The notes beneath the pieces are model-generated. The model ran no database searches. It was given only the letters and a program-made list of their open reading frames with translations, and had not been told where the DNA came from. The position numbers and the translations under genes are program-made. Of a stretch of 8,903 nucleotides of DNA, positions 1 to 6,306 are shown piece after piece; the stretch's first letter is position 1, and each line of letters begins with the position of its first letter. The stretch is taken from the NCBI GenBank assembly GCA_028682985.1, contig JAJRAE010000012.1, positions 1-8,903 of the forward strand. The letters are read 5' to 3'. The stretch comes from Methanobacterium sp. (GTDB lineage: Archaea > Methanobacteriota > Methanobacteria > Methanobacteriales > Methanobacteriaceae).

Positions 1-1524
1 TAAAACCAGGGATATCACAATTCCCAGTAGGAACTCCGTGGTGAATTTCTCATGGTAATAACGGAACCTGCGGATTATGGCAATGAGCCCAATCAGAATG
101 GTTGCGAATATCATATCATGGACTATTACACTCACGGTGTTTGGCAATGACTTTAGAACCACTCCTAAAATTCCCAGAACATAAGCGCCCCTGGTTCCCA
201 CCAGAGCAGAAGCCAGTCCAGAACCAGCGGTTATCTCCACAGTTTTTCCAATAACCTGCACTCCACTGGCAAACTGTACCTTGGCTACAAAGAAGTACCA
301 TACAGCAATCAGTAAAAGGGATATTAGCATTATATCAAAATTGGTGAAAACCAGTCTTCGCTCCTTTATCAAATTCTTGAAGAATGGGAAGAGCAATATA
401 GGCAGGATAAGTACGAATGCCACGTAAGCGGTGGAATAATGTGATATCAAAGTGGCGAAGATAAATAGGACTATAAGGAATTTACGCAGCCATTTATCCA
501 TATTAAAGTCAAAAACCACCATTATAGTTAGGAAGAAGAATATTATGGCTATTTCCTGTCTAACCGCCCCCAGGAGGTTGATGAAGAATAATTGGAAAAT
601 AAAGAGAAGCGCAGCTAAAAAGGCGTATTTAAATGCCAGATATTTCCGGGCGACCAGGTAGACAATAAGAGGGGCTATGGATCCTATCAAGGCCATCAAT
701 AATTTGAATATGTATTCTCCCCCCAGTCCGGTGAGAACCTGGTACATCATCGGCAGGATGGTTATGCTCATACAGGCGTTGTAGGGATTGTAGTAGGTGT
801 TAAGATCCCAGTGATATCCCAGTTGGGTTAACTGAAAACTATAATATTCCAGGTGCACATCGATTCCCAGAAGGTGGTTGGAAGTTAATCCATGCATCAA
901 TAGCAGGCTCAGGCCAATCAACCATAATGCCGTCGGATAAGTGGCAGAACTGATCTTATCCCTTAAATAAACTACTGTTATTAAATATAATGGGATTAAA
1001 AGAAGCATTAGTAGTAATAAAATGTTATTCTGGAAGTTGTTCATGAGATAAGTCCCCAGAACAGCTAGAATTGGGAATACAAATGGAAAAAGCAGAGGAG
1101 ATGTCAGCTTTCCAGTTAGATCTAATTTATAACCCATTCTCTTATCTAAATTATTCTGGTTTCTCCAGTAAACAGCCCCCATTAACAGTAATGTTACAAG
1201 ATTTAAAGCTATGAAAACAGGGTTGAAAGATAATGGCTGGGATAAAATGGGATATAGGGTATTGAGAAGCAATCCCACAATCATCAGGAATGATATGCTT
1301 ATACCAACGGATAATACGGCTCTTTTAATTATTCCCAGATAATTTATCCTGAATATCAGCAGCACCAGAAATCCAGGAACCAAAGTGAAAAATATAAATG
1401 CAAGAGCAGGTTTTAAAACAGGTATATTCAACAATATGGACAGATCTGTAATTATCAGTAGGAGAACAATTGTTAAAAGCCAGTTTTTAACATTACAATT
1501 GTCTATTAATTTATCTAATCTCAT
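1..1524 (-). CDS. Polytopic membrane protein, DUF2206-like, putative GT-C glycosyltransferase (partial, C-terminus missing)
   Basis: The frame is open without a stop for 508 codons from the ATG at 1524 to the left edge, so the gene is cut by the window. An AGGTC ribosome site at 1531-1535, six bases upstream, supports this start. The product is very hydrophobic, with about a dozen membrane segments. Residues 34-57 contain a proline- and glycine-rich segment (FTLVPGFLVLL) like the N-terminal module of many archaeal membrane glycosyltransferases. A polar extracytoplasmic loop around 219-260 carries D222, H224 and E226 (IDVHLEYY). An acidic residue in the first large loop is where GT-C enzymes place their catalytic and metal-binding side chains. 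Further polar motifs are RQE at 332-334 and SHYST at 371-375. This resembles the DUF2206 membrane proteins of methanogens, recalled from memory and not searched. Transfer of sugar from a polyprenyl-phosphate donor on the outer face is inferred from the fold-like pattern and the neighbouring lipid-sugar synthase. A flippase or polymerase role is not excluded. Confidence 0.8.
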   Translation of the reverse strand, partial: MRLDKLIDNCNVKNWLLTIVLLLIITDLSILLNIPVLKPALAFIFFTLVPGFLVLLIFRINYLGIIKRAVLSVGISISFLMIVGLLLNTLYPILSQPLSFNPVFIALNLVTLLLMGAVYWRNQNNLDKRMGYKLDLTGKLTSPLLFPFVFPILAVLGTYLMNNFQNNILLLLMLLLIPLYLITVVYLRDKISSATYPTALWLIGLSLLLMHGLTSNHLLGIDVHLEYYSFQLTQLGYHWDLNTYYNPYNACMSITILPMMYQVLTGLGGEYIFKLLMALIGSIAPLIVYLVARKYLAFKYAFLAALLFIFQLFFINLLGAVRQEIAIIFFFLTIMVVFDFNMDKWLRKFLIVLFIFATLISHYSTAYVAFVLILPILLFPFFKNLIKERRLVFTNFDIMLISLLLIAVWYFFVAKVQFASGVQVIGKTVEITAGSGLASALVGTRGAYVLGILGVVLKSLPNTVSVIVHDMIFATILIGLIAIIRRFRYYHEKFTTEFLLGIVISLVL

Positions 1525-1530
1525 CGTATT

Positions 1531-1553
1531 GACCTGCTAAAAGAATATATTCT
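1531..1553 (-). promoter_or_regulatory. Ribosome site and 12-base palindrome upstream of the membrane-protein gene
   Basis: AGGTC (complement of 1531-1535) stands six bases before the ATG at 1524 and fixes that start. Immediately upstream lies a perfect 12-base palindrome, AGAATATATTCT, at 1542-1553. Its core could act as a TATA box. However, it is only about 20 bases from the ATG, so transcription from it would start at or near the start codon and leave the ribosome site out of the message. An operator, or chance in A/T-rich DNA, is as likely. Confidence 0.4.
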
Positions 1554-1660
1554 GCTATTAATATTCCATTTTCTCTTATCTTAGATAATAAAAAATGAGT
1601 ACTTAAAAATTAGGATTATTTTTTCCATATTTATTTCATTATTTAAATATTGGATCGGAT
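1554..1660 (-). terminator. A/T-rich spacer with possible T-run terminator
   Basis: This is the downstream part of the 136-base gap between the two minus-strand genes. Read on the minus strand after the glycosyltransferase stop at 1661, it gives T-rich stretches: five T at 1605-1609 and six T at 1590-1595. Archaeal RNA polymerase commonly terminates at such T runs without a hairpin. The longer gap suggests that the membrane-protein gene may have its own transcript. The evidence is composition only, and nothing coding was seen here. Confidence 0.3.
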
Positions 1661-2785
1661 TTATAATTGAACAATATTCCGATACAATTTTTCCATACTC
1701 ATTGCCACATCTTTCCAGGTGTATTTCTCCTCAACCAGCTTCCTACCATTTTTTCCCATTTCTTTTTGCAGATTGAAATCTTTTAAAATATTGAGCAATG
1801 CATCAGCCAGTTTATCCGGATTTCTGGAAGGTATAATTATTCCAGAGCTAGTTCTCTCCAGATCCTCAGCTACGCCAACAATTTCCGTGGTTATAACCGG
1901 GGTCTGGCAGGCCAGCGCCTCCAGGGCAACGATTCCAAACCCTTCCTGCAGGGAAGAGATGGAAGGCAGTACAAATACATTGGCCCCGCTGTAATAATGG
2001 GCTATTTCATCATCTGATATAAACCCTGCAAACACCACGTTTTCCTTTAAACCCAGATCATCTACAATCTTCCTGTAATAGTCCAGAAGAACCCCTTTAC
2101 CACCCACAATTAACTTGACATAGGGTATGCTATTTTTAACTTCCTTTAGAGCATTCAAAAGATATTCTAATCCCTTATATTTATGAAATTCATCCAGAAC
2201 ACTTAAAAAGAAGATGACATGGCCATCCCCATGTTTTTCACTTGGTTTAAATTTATCTAGATCCACTCCTGTGGGAATTACCTCCACCTTATCTCTATAT
2301 TTCTCCAGGTGCGAGGAGGACTTCAAATAGTTGGGTTGGGTTATCACGATTTTATCCGCGCTTTTAAGCACATATTTAAGGCCTATAGAATTATAAACAC
2401 GTGCAACTAGGCTGGCCACGCCATTACCTATAATATCATTGTGATATGTGACCACTAAAGGCTTATTATTGCGCTTAGCATTTAAAGCGCTCCAATCAGC
2501 ACTCCAGGGTGTGGGAATATGAGTGTGAATTATATCATATTCCTCGGATGATAATGCCCCGGGGAGGCCAGGGGTGAGATTGGTGTTGGCAATCTTACCC
2601 ATATAAGACAAGCGTTTAACTTCAATACCATCCACCACCTCTTCATCCACTAATCGAGGTTCATTGGCACATATCACCTTAACCTGGTTTCCTGATTTAA
2701 CCAGCTCCCGGGAAAGATAATACACGTAGTTCTCCACACCTCCGGTGAAAGGGTAGAACCGCACCGGCGTCTGCAAAATCTTCAT
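1661..2785 (-). CDS. GT4-family glycosyltransferase (GT-B fold)
   Basis: This is a 374-residue cytosolic or membrane-associated retaining glycosyltransferase of family GT4. The N-terminal acceptor domain opens with MKILQTPVRF and the glycine-rich GGVEN (15-19). HTHIPTPW (87-94) follows the usual strand that leads to the active-site cleft. The C-terminal donor domain starts near PTGVD (171-175), has HKYKG (201-205), and ends in the nucleotide-sugar signature EGFGIVALE, with the E-x7-E pair at E281 and E289. Length and domain order are complete for the family. Donor and acceptor cannot be read from sequence. An ATG at 2824 is in frame but would overlap the upstream gene and add a 13-residue charged leader. 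The ATG at 2785 has GAGG eleven bases upstream and begins exactly where the family begins, so it is preferred. It lies 19 bases after the stop of the other GT4 gene, consistent with one operon. It probably adds a sugar to a surface glycan. Confidence 0.9.
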   Translation of the reverse strand: MKILQTPVRFYPFTGGVENYVYYLSRELVKSGNQVKVICANEPRLVDEEVVDGIEVKRLSYMGKIANTNLTPGLPGALSSEEYDIIHTHIPTPWSADWSALNAKRNNKPLVVTYHNDIIGNGVASLVARVYNSIGLKYVLKSADKIVITQPNYLKSSSHLEKYRDKVEVIPTGVDLDKFKPSEKHGDGHVIFFLSVLDEFHKYKGLEYLLNALKEVKNSIPYVKLIVGGKGVLLDYYRKIVDDLGLKENVVFAGFISDDEIAHYYSGANVFVLPSISSLQEGFGIVALEALACQTPVITTEIVGVAEDLERTSSGIIIPSRNPDKLADALLNILKDFNLQKEMGKNGRKLVEEKYTWKDVAMSMEKLYRNIVQL

Positions 2786-2804
2786 AACAATAGATTCCTC
2801 TTTT

Positions 2805-3944
2805 TTATTTAAGTAGAAAATCAAAATAGGCTATCTCTAATTTCTTAACGATTTTATCCCAGTCATATTCACCAGCCATTTTCCGGCAGTAGTCTGCAAT
2901 CTCCTTCCTTGATTTTATTGCCTGTTTGATATTATTTGAGAGTGATTCAAATGTCGCATCAGATATGTAACCATTTTTACCCTCAGTTATCAGATCTTTT
3001 GCAGCGTTCATAGGATAATCAACCACTACAACTGGCAGTCCACATGCATTGGCCTCCAGCACCACCATTCCAAATCCTTCCCGTTCTGAGGGCAGTACCA
3101 GAACTTCAGAGGACTTCATGTATGATATTACCTGGTTGTAGTCCTCTAAAAATCCCATAAATGTGATATTAAACTGGAGATTTAATTCCTGGGCTAGATT
3201 TTCCAGTTTCTCCTTTTCAGGACCATCTCCAATAATGGTGCATTTAAGGTGGGGGATGAATTCTTTCACTTCAACCAGTGCTTTCAGGAGTACTTCTACA
3301 TTTTTTTCTTTGATAAGTCTTCCCACGAATAATACATCGGTTTTATGCTCAGATGGTTTTATGCCATTTATTTCCTTTACATCTATTCCGTTGGGTATAA
3401 TTGTGGGATTTTCTCCTGGTTTTATCTCAGCTAAATCTTTCTTGGTTTTAGATGATACAGTTATAATGTGGCTGGTTAAGTTCACCATCAGCTTTTCAGT
3501 TAATTTACCAAAAAATCCTGCTTTACCCAGATACTGGTACCAGTAATCATTCCAGACCTCGTGCAGGGTGATCACCAGGGTGGATCTGTTCAGAAGTGAA
3601 TTTATCTTAGCTGAAAAGCATGAAAAGAAGGGGAAGCCCTGACAGTCTATGATGTCATATCTTCCCGCCCGGAATTTTAATAGAACCATCATGGCAAAGT
3701 ATATGGCTTCTTTAATGGATCTTCTATCATCCTGGTATAGTTCCAAAGGCTTCATTACGCCGTGCAGTGTTATGCCGTCCAGTTCCGTATCTTTTATGCC
3801 CTGCTCGGGCCACCAGTAGCCCATACCGTACCAGTGCACTTCATGATCCCGGGCTGCCAGTCTCCTGGCCAGTTCGTAAACTCTCTTTTCCGCGCCTCCC
3901 TTCACCCAGGGGTATACAGCGTCATATACAAAGGCTATCTTCAT
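2805..3944 (-). CDS. GT4-family glycosyltransferase (GT-B fold)
   Basis: This 379-residue glycosyltransferase belongs to the same GT4 superfamily as its downstream neighbour but is clearly divergent from it. It begins MKIAFVYDAVYPW and has the GGAEK-RVYELA motif (16-26), typical of GT4 proteins acting in polysaccharide or glycolipid synthesis. TLHEVW (126-131) carries the conserved cleft histidine, H128. The donor domain shows PNGID (184-188), VGRLIKEKN (207-215), IIGDGPE (237-243) and the EGFGMVVLE signature with E289 and E297 as the E-x7-E pair. The start is well supported by GAGGT (complement of 3951-3955) six bases before the ATG. The gene lies 59 bases after the GT2 synthase gene and 19 bases before the second GT4 gene, all on the minus strand. 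It is inferred to work on the cytosolic face, extending a lipid-linked or surface glycan. Its specificity is unknown. Confidence 0.9.
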   Translation of the reverse strand: MKIAFVYDAVYPWVKGGAEKRVYELARRLAARDHEVHWYGMGYWWPEQGIKDTELDGITLHGVMKPLELYQDDRRSIKEAIYFAMMVLLKFRAGRYDIIDCQGFPFFSCFSAKINSLLNRSTLVITLHEVWNDYWYQYLGKAGFFGKLTEKLMVNLTSHIITVSSKTKKDLAEIKPGENPTIIPNGIDVKEINGIKPSEHKTDVLFVGRLIKEKNVEVLLKALVEVKEFIPHLKCTIIGDGPEKEKLENLAQELNLQFNITFMGFLEDYNQVISYMKSSEVLVLPSEREGFGMVVLEANACGLPVVVVDYPMNAAKDLITEGKNGYISDATFESLSNNIKQAIKSRKEIADYCRKMAGEYDWDKIVKKLEIAYFDFLLK

Positions 3945-4003
3945 AGGGTAACCTCAAAAAATTAATTAGATTATATTTTTATTTGGGCAAAGATTTGATT
4001 TTT

Positions 4004-5131
4004 TTATTCTTCGCTATCCGGACTGCTTAAGAGCATTAAGCTGATGAATATGCTGGAGAATATGGTCTGTATCCCCAGAATAAAGAATATTAGTGCCATC
4101 ATAGCATTTAGTGTCTGGAATAATCCGCCGAAACCTGCTTCAGACCAGCTGAATAGTACATTTATTCCGATGACCAGTCCAATTATCAGTAGTAAAAGTC
4201 CAAGAACCAGTTCTCTTCCTAGGGAATGGTAGTTCAGATATTTATTTACAGCTCCTGAGCTCTTGTTAAGCCCATACATCTCCCCAAATGCTCCGAACTG
4301 CATCCAAGTCAGTAGCATCTGGTAGCCGATTATAACCAAAAGGCTTCCCAGTATAAGTGAGTGCATCCGGGACTGTCCCAGTAAGGACACTCCTATCACC
4401 AGGGATATACCAAGTGCCAGTACCACTAAACCAGGGGCCAGTAGAAATGGCGTGGGCCGATAGAGCATCATGAATCTGAGATGTCTCCACCCATCTGAAA
4501 CTGAGTTGAGTTTGGAATCGCCCTCCCGGGGATAATATGTTATGGGTACCTCTGCTATCTTCATGTTTTCCCGGGCTGCTTCTATGATCATCTCTGATGC
4601 GAATTCCATGCCTGGACTGTGCAGGTTCAGCTTGTTTAAAGACTCCTTTCTTATTGCCCTCATTCCGCAGTGTGCATCAGATATCCCTGCTTTAAATAGT
4701 GCGTTTAATAACCAGGTTAAAAAGGGGTTTCCTATGTAGCGGTGCAGGGCGGGCATGGCTCCCTTCTGTATATCTCCCTTTAGACGGGAACCCATAACCA
4801 AATCGTAATCTTCATTTAAGAGTGGCTGGATGAACTCGTAAGTTGTGCTGAAGGGGTACGTTCCATCGGCATCTCCCATTACAATGATATCCCCTTTAGC
4901 TTCTTTGAATCCTCTCAAGTAGGCGTTTCCATATCCTCTTTTTTCTTCATGGATAACTCGGGCCCCGGCATCGGTGGCTTCCTGGGCTGTATTGTCGGTT
5001 GATGCATTGTCCACAACCACTATCTCTGTCTTCAGCCCCTTCTCCTTTAATTTACCTATGGGTACTGACCTAACTGTTTTCCCCACGATACCTTCTTCAT
5101 TAAGGGCTGGAATTACAATTGATACATCCAT
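4004..5131 (-). CDS. GT2-family polyprenyl-phosphate sugar synthase-like protein with C-terminal membrane domain
   Basis: Family GT2 synthases of this type transfer a sugar from a nucleotide donor to dolichyl (polyprenyl) phosphate at the inner membrane face. This 375-residue protein has the GT-A features in order: VSIVIPALNEE (3-13), VVDNASTD (39-46), the D-x-D metal site at D87 and D89 (GDADGTYP), DAHCGMRAI (152-160), and YPREGDSKL (200-208) near the end of the catalytic domain. Four hydrophobic segments follow at about 229-252, 257-279, 307-329 and 338-368, so it is membrane anchored, unlike the short soluble Dpm1 form. Whether the sugar is mannose or glucose cannot be told. The ATG at 5131 is chosen because GTGAT at 5136-5140 lies four bases upstream as ribosome site. 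A GTG at 5140 in the same frame would add three residues and has only AGGA upstream. A product of this kind could serve as donor for the GT-C-like membrane protein downstream. Confidence 0.87.
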   Translation of the reverse strand: MDVSIVIPALNEEGIVGKTVRSVPIGKLKEKGLKTEIVVVDNASTDNTAQEATDAGARVIHEEKRGYGNAYLRGFKEAKGDIIVMGDADGTYPFSTTYEFIQPLLNEDYDLVMGSRLKGDIQKGAMPALHRYIGNPFLTWLLNALFKAGISDAHCGMRAIRKESLNKLNLHSPGMEFASEMIIEAARENMKIAEVPITYYPREGDSKLNSVSDGWRHLRFMMLYRPTPFLLAPGLVVLALGISLVIGVSLLGQSRMHSLILGSLLVIIGYQMLLTWMQFGAFGEMYGLNKSSGAVNKYLNYHSLGRELVLGLLLLIIGLVIGINVLFSWSEAGFGGLFQTLNAMMALIFFILGIQTIFSSIFISLMLLSSPDSEE

Positions 5132-5418
5132 GATAATCACTTATTTTTCCTAAACTCAAGACTAAAAAAATTTTTTTATGGAAATCAGTAACAGAATCTA
5201 GCAATAACTTGTTAAAAATTATTTCTTTAATTACCGCGTTTTTTTTTAAATATTTCTTCAATTAATATTAATATTTAAAATGTTTCCTAATTTTTACCTA
5301 GCAATATCTTTATAATATTTCTTTAATTAGCTTTTATCCTTATCTTTATATATTTATTGTTCTGCAGATTAAAAATTAGTTAATATTAAAATTTTAAAGG
5401 ATAATTTGAAAAGGAATG
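5132..5418. promoter_or_regulatory. A/T-rich intergenic region with repeated elements and candidate promoters
   Basis: This 287-base gap between galU and the GT2 gene, the longest in the window, holds no convincing gene. ATTTCTTYAATTA occurs three times (5221-5233, 5252-5264, 5317-5329). CTAGCAAT occurs twice (5198-5205 and 5298-5305), each time to the left of an outer copy, making an imperfect direct repeat about 100 bases apart. On the minus strand the first motif reads TAATTRAAGAAAT and is followed by A/T boxes such as ATATTTAAA or ATATTATAAAG, resembling a BRE plus TATA arrangement. Another TATA-like box, AAATATATAAAG, lies at 5343-5354. A perfect 16-base A7T7 palindrome at 5163-5178 lies where a TATA box for a short GT2 leader would be expected. 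A nine-T run is at 5239-5247. A separate promoter for the GT2 series and the end of the galU transcript probably lie here, but the exact sites are uncertain. Confidence 0.45.
5198..5329 (-). repeat. Imperfect direct repeat, two long copies about 100 bases apart
   Basis: Positions 5198-5233 and 5298-5329 share CTAGCAAT at one end and the 13-base ATTTCTTTAATTA at the other. The middle is A/T-rich and differs in length by four bases. A third partial copy, with C for T at one position, lies at 5252-5264. The G/C-containing CTAGCAAT part makes pure composition bias a weaker explanation. It may be a duplicated promoter or a binding site. Confidence 0.5.
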
Positions 5419-6264
5419 TTATTTTAAGAGTTCCTTTAAATATTGTTTCAGTTCATCCTTCACCAGGTCATCGGTAAGAGCTATTTCAATGGAACTTTTA
5501 AGCCATTCCACCGTATTCCCTATATCATAAATTTTACCATCAAATACATAGCCGTACACTTCACTAAGTGTTCGCATGGCATCAGTAAGCTGTATTTCTC
5601 CCCCTACTCCGGGTTCTACATTTTTTATATGGTCAAAAATTTCGGGGAGCAGTATGTATCTACCGGTGATGGCCAGGTTGGATGGTGCCTTCTCCAGAGA
5701 GGGTTTCTCTACCATATCCTCGATTCTGTATACATATTCTGATATCTGGTTGCCTTTGATGATACCATATCGCTCCACTTTTTCATCTGGTACCCTTTCA
5801 ATGGCTATGGTGCTGGCCTCATGCTTATGGAATGTGTTCATCAGCTGTTTAGTGCAGGGTATCCTGGATTGGGTTATAGTGTCACCCAGCAAGACAGCGA
5901 ATGGTTCTCCATCAACATGGTTTTTTGCGGTTGAAATAGCATCTCCCAGGCCTTTCTGTTTTTTCTGTCTCACATAGTAGATGTCAGCCATTTCAGAGAT
6001 GGCTTCTATTTCCTGGAGGCTTTCTGTTTTTCCGCTGTTTTGCAGGGAGTATTCCAGTTCAAATGATCGGTCGAAATGATCTTCTATGGATCTTTTTCCC
6101 TTTCCTGTTATGATCAGTATATCATCGATTCCAGAGGAAACCGCTTCTTCTACCACGTACTGTATGGTGGGTTTGTTAAAAACAGGGAGCATTTCCTTGG
6201 GCTGTGCCTTGGTTGCAGGTAAAAACCTGGTTCCCAGACCGGCAGCCGGTATAACCGCTTTCAT
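5419..6264 (-). CDS. galU: UTP-glucose-1-phosphate uridylyltransferase
   Basis: The enzyme makes UDP-glucose from UTP and glucose 1-phosphate in the cytosol. The 281-residue protein has the full-length bacterial/archaeal GalU pattern. MKAVIPAAGLGTRFLPATK begins at residue 1, followed by QPKEMLPV (21-28), the nucleotide-binding and catalytic region that separates GalU from RfbA. KKQKGLGDAI is at 101-110, LLGDT with D128 at 125-129, the sugar-contacting VEKP at 185-188, GGEIQLTDA at 221-229, and DGKIYDIGN at 242-250. The start is the ATG at 6264, eight bases after AGGTGA (6273-6278). An in-frame GTG inside that ribosome site (6276) would add four residues (MTKK) and is rejected. The gene lies 33 bases after rfbA, so it is probably cotranscribed, although an AATATATAAAAT box at 6295-6306 could give an internal promoter. 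UDP-glucose would feed the neighbouring glycosyltransferases or be converted to other UDP-sugars. Confidence 0.93.
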   Translation of the reverse strand: MKAVIPAAGLGTRFLPATKAQPKEMLPVFNKPTIQYVVEEAVSSGIDDILIITGKGKRSIEDHFDRSFELEYSLQNSGKTESLQEIEAISEMADIYYVRQKKQKGLGDAISTAKNHVDGEPFAVLLGDTITQSRIPCTKQLMNTFHKHEASTIAIERVPDEKVERYGIIKGNQISEYVYRIEDMVEKPSLEKAPSNLAITGRYILLPEIFDHIKNVEPGVGGEIQLTDAMRTLSEVYGYVFDGKIYDIGNTVEWLKSSIEIALTDDLVKDELKQYLKELLK

Positions 6265-6272
6265 CTTCTTCG

Positions 6273-6278
6273 TCACCT
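6273..6278 (-). promoter_or_regulatory. Ribosome binding site deciding the galU start
   Basis: AGGTGA on the minus strand pairs well with the archaeal 16S rRNA tail and stands eight bases before the ATG at 6264. The GTG within it is in frame with galU. The site therefore looks like a start codon but is better read as the ribosome site. Confidence 0.75.
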
Positions 6279-6294
6279 TTTGATAAACTCTTAT

Positions 6295-6306
6295 ATTTTA
6301 TATATT
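6295..6306 (-). promoter_or_regulatory. Candidate internal TATA box before galU
   Basis: On the minus strand this reads AATATATAAAAT, identical over 12 bases to the box in the rfbD-rfbC divergent promoter (8251-8262). It overlaps the last codons and stop of rfbA. A start 25 bases downstream would fall inside or next to the galU ribosome site, so its use is doubtful. A/T-rich chance occurrence is a serious alternative. Confidence 0.3.

Noticed and set aside
116..661. Short frames on both strands inside the first 700 bases
   Set aside because: The whole stretch is covered by one uninterrupted minus-strand frame of 508 codons with coherent membrane segments. The short frames are shadows of it.
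3163..3546. 127-codon open frame on the plus strand
   Set aside because: It is antisense to the GT4 gene at 2805-3944 and shows no domain or start signals of its own.
3945..4003. Possible separate promoter for the GT4 gene (A/T box near 3971-3983)
   Set aside because: A start 25 bases downstream would fall at the ribosome site (3951-3955), so a functional leader would not fit. The 59-base spacing is compatible with readthrough from the GT2 gene.
5132..5418. Possible CRISPR array or small RNA gene in the repeat-containing gap
   Set aside because: Repeat copies are few, unequal in spacing and A/T-rich, and no GC-rich structured stretch typical of RNA genes in such a genome is visible.
5576..5977. 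133-codon open frame on the plus strand
   Set aside because: It is antisense to the conserved galU coding region, and its composition is that of a reverse-complement shadow.
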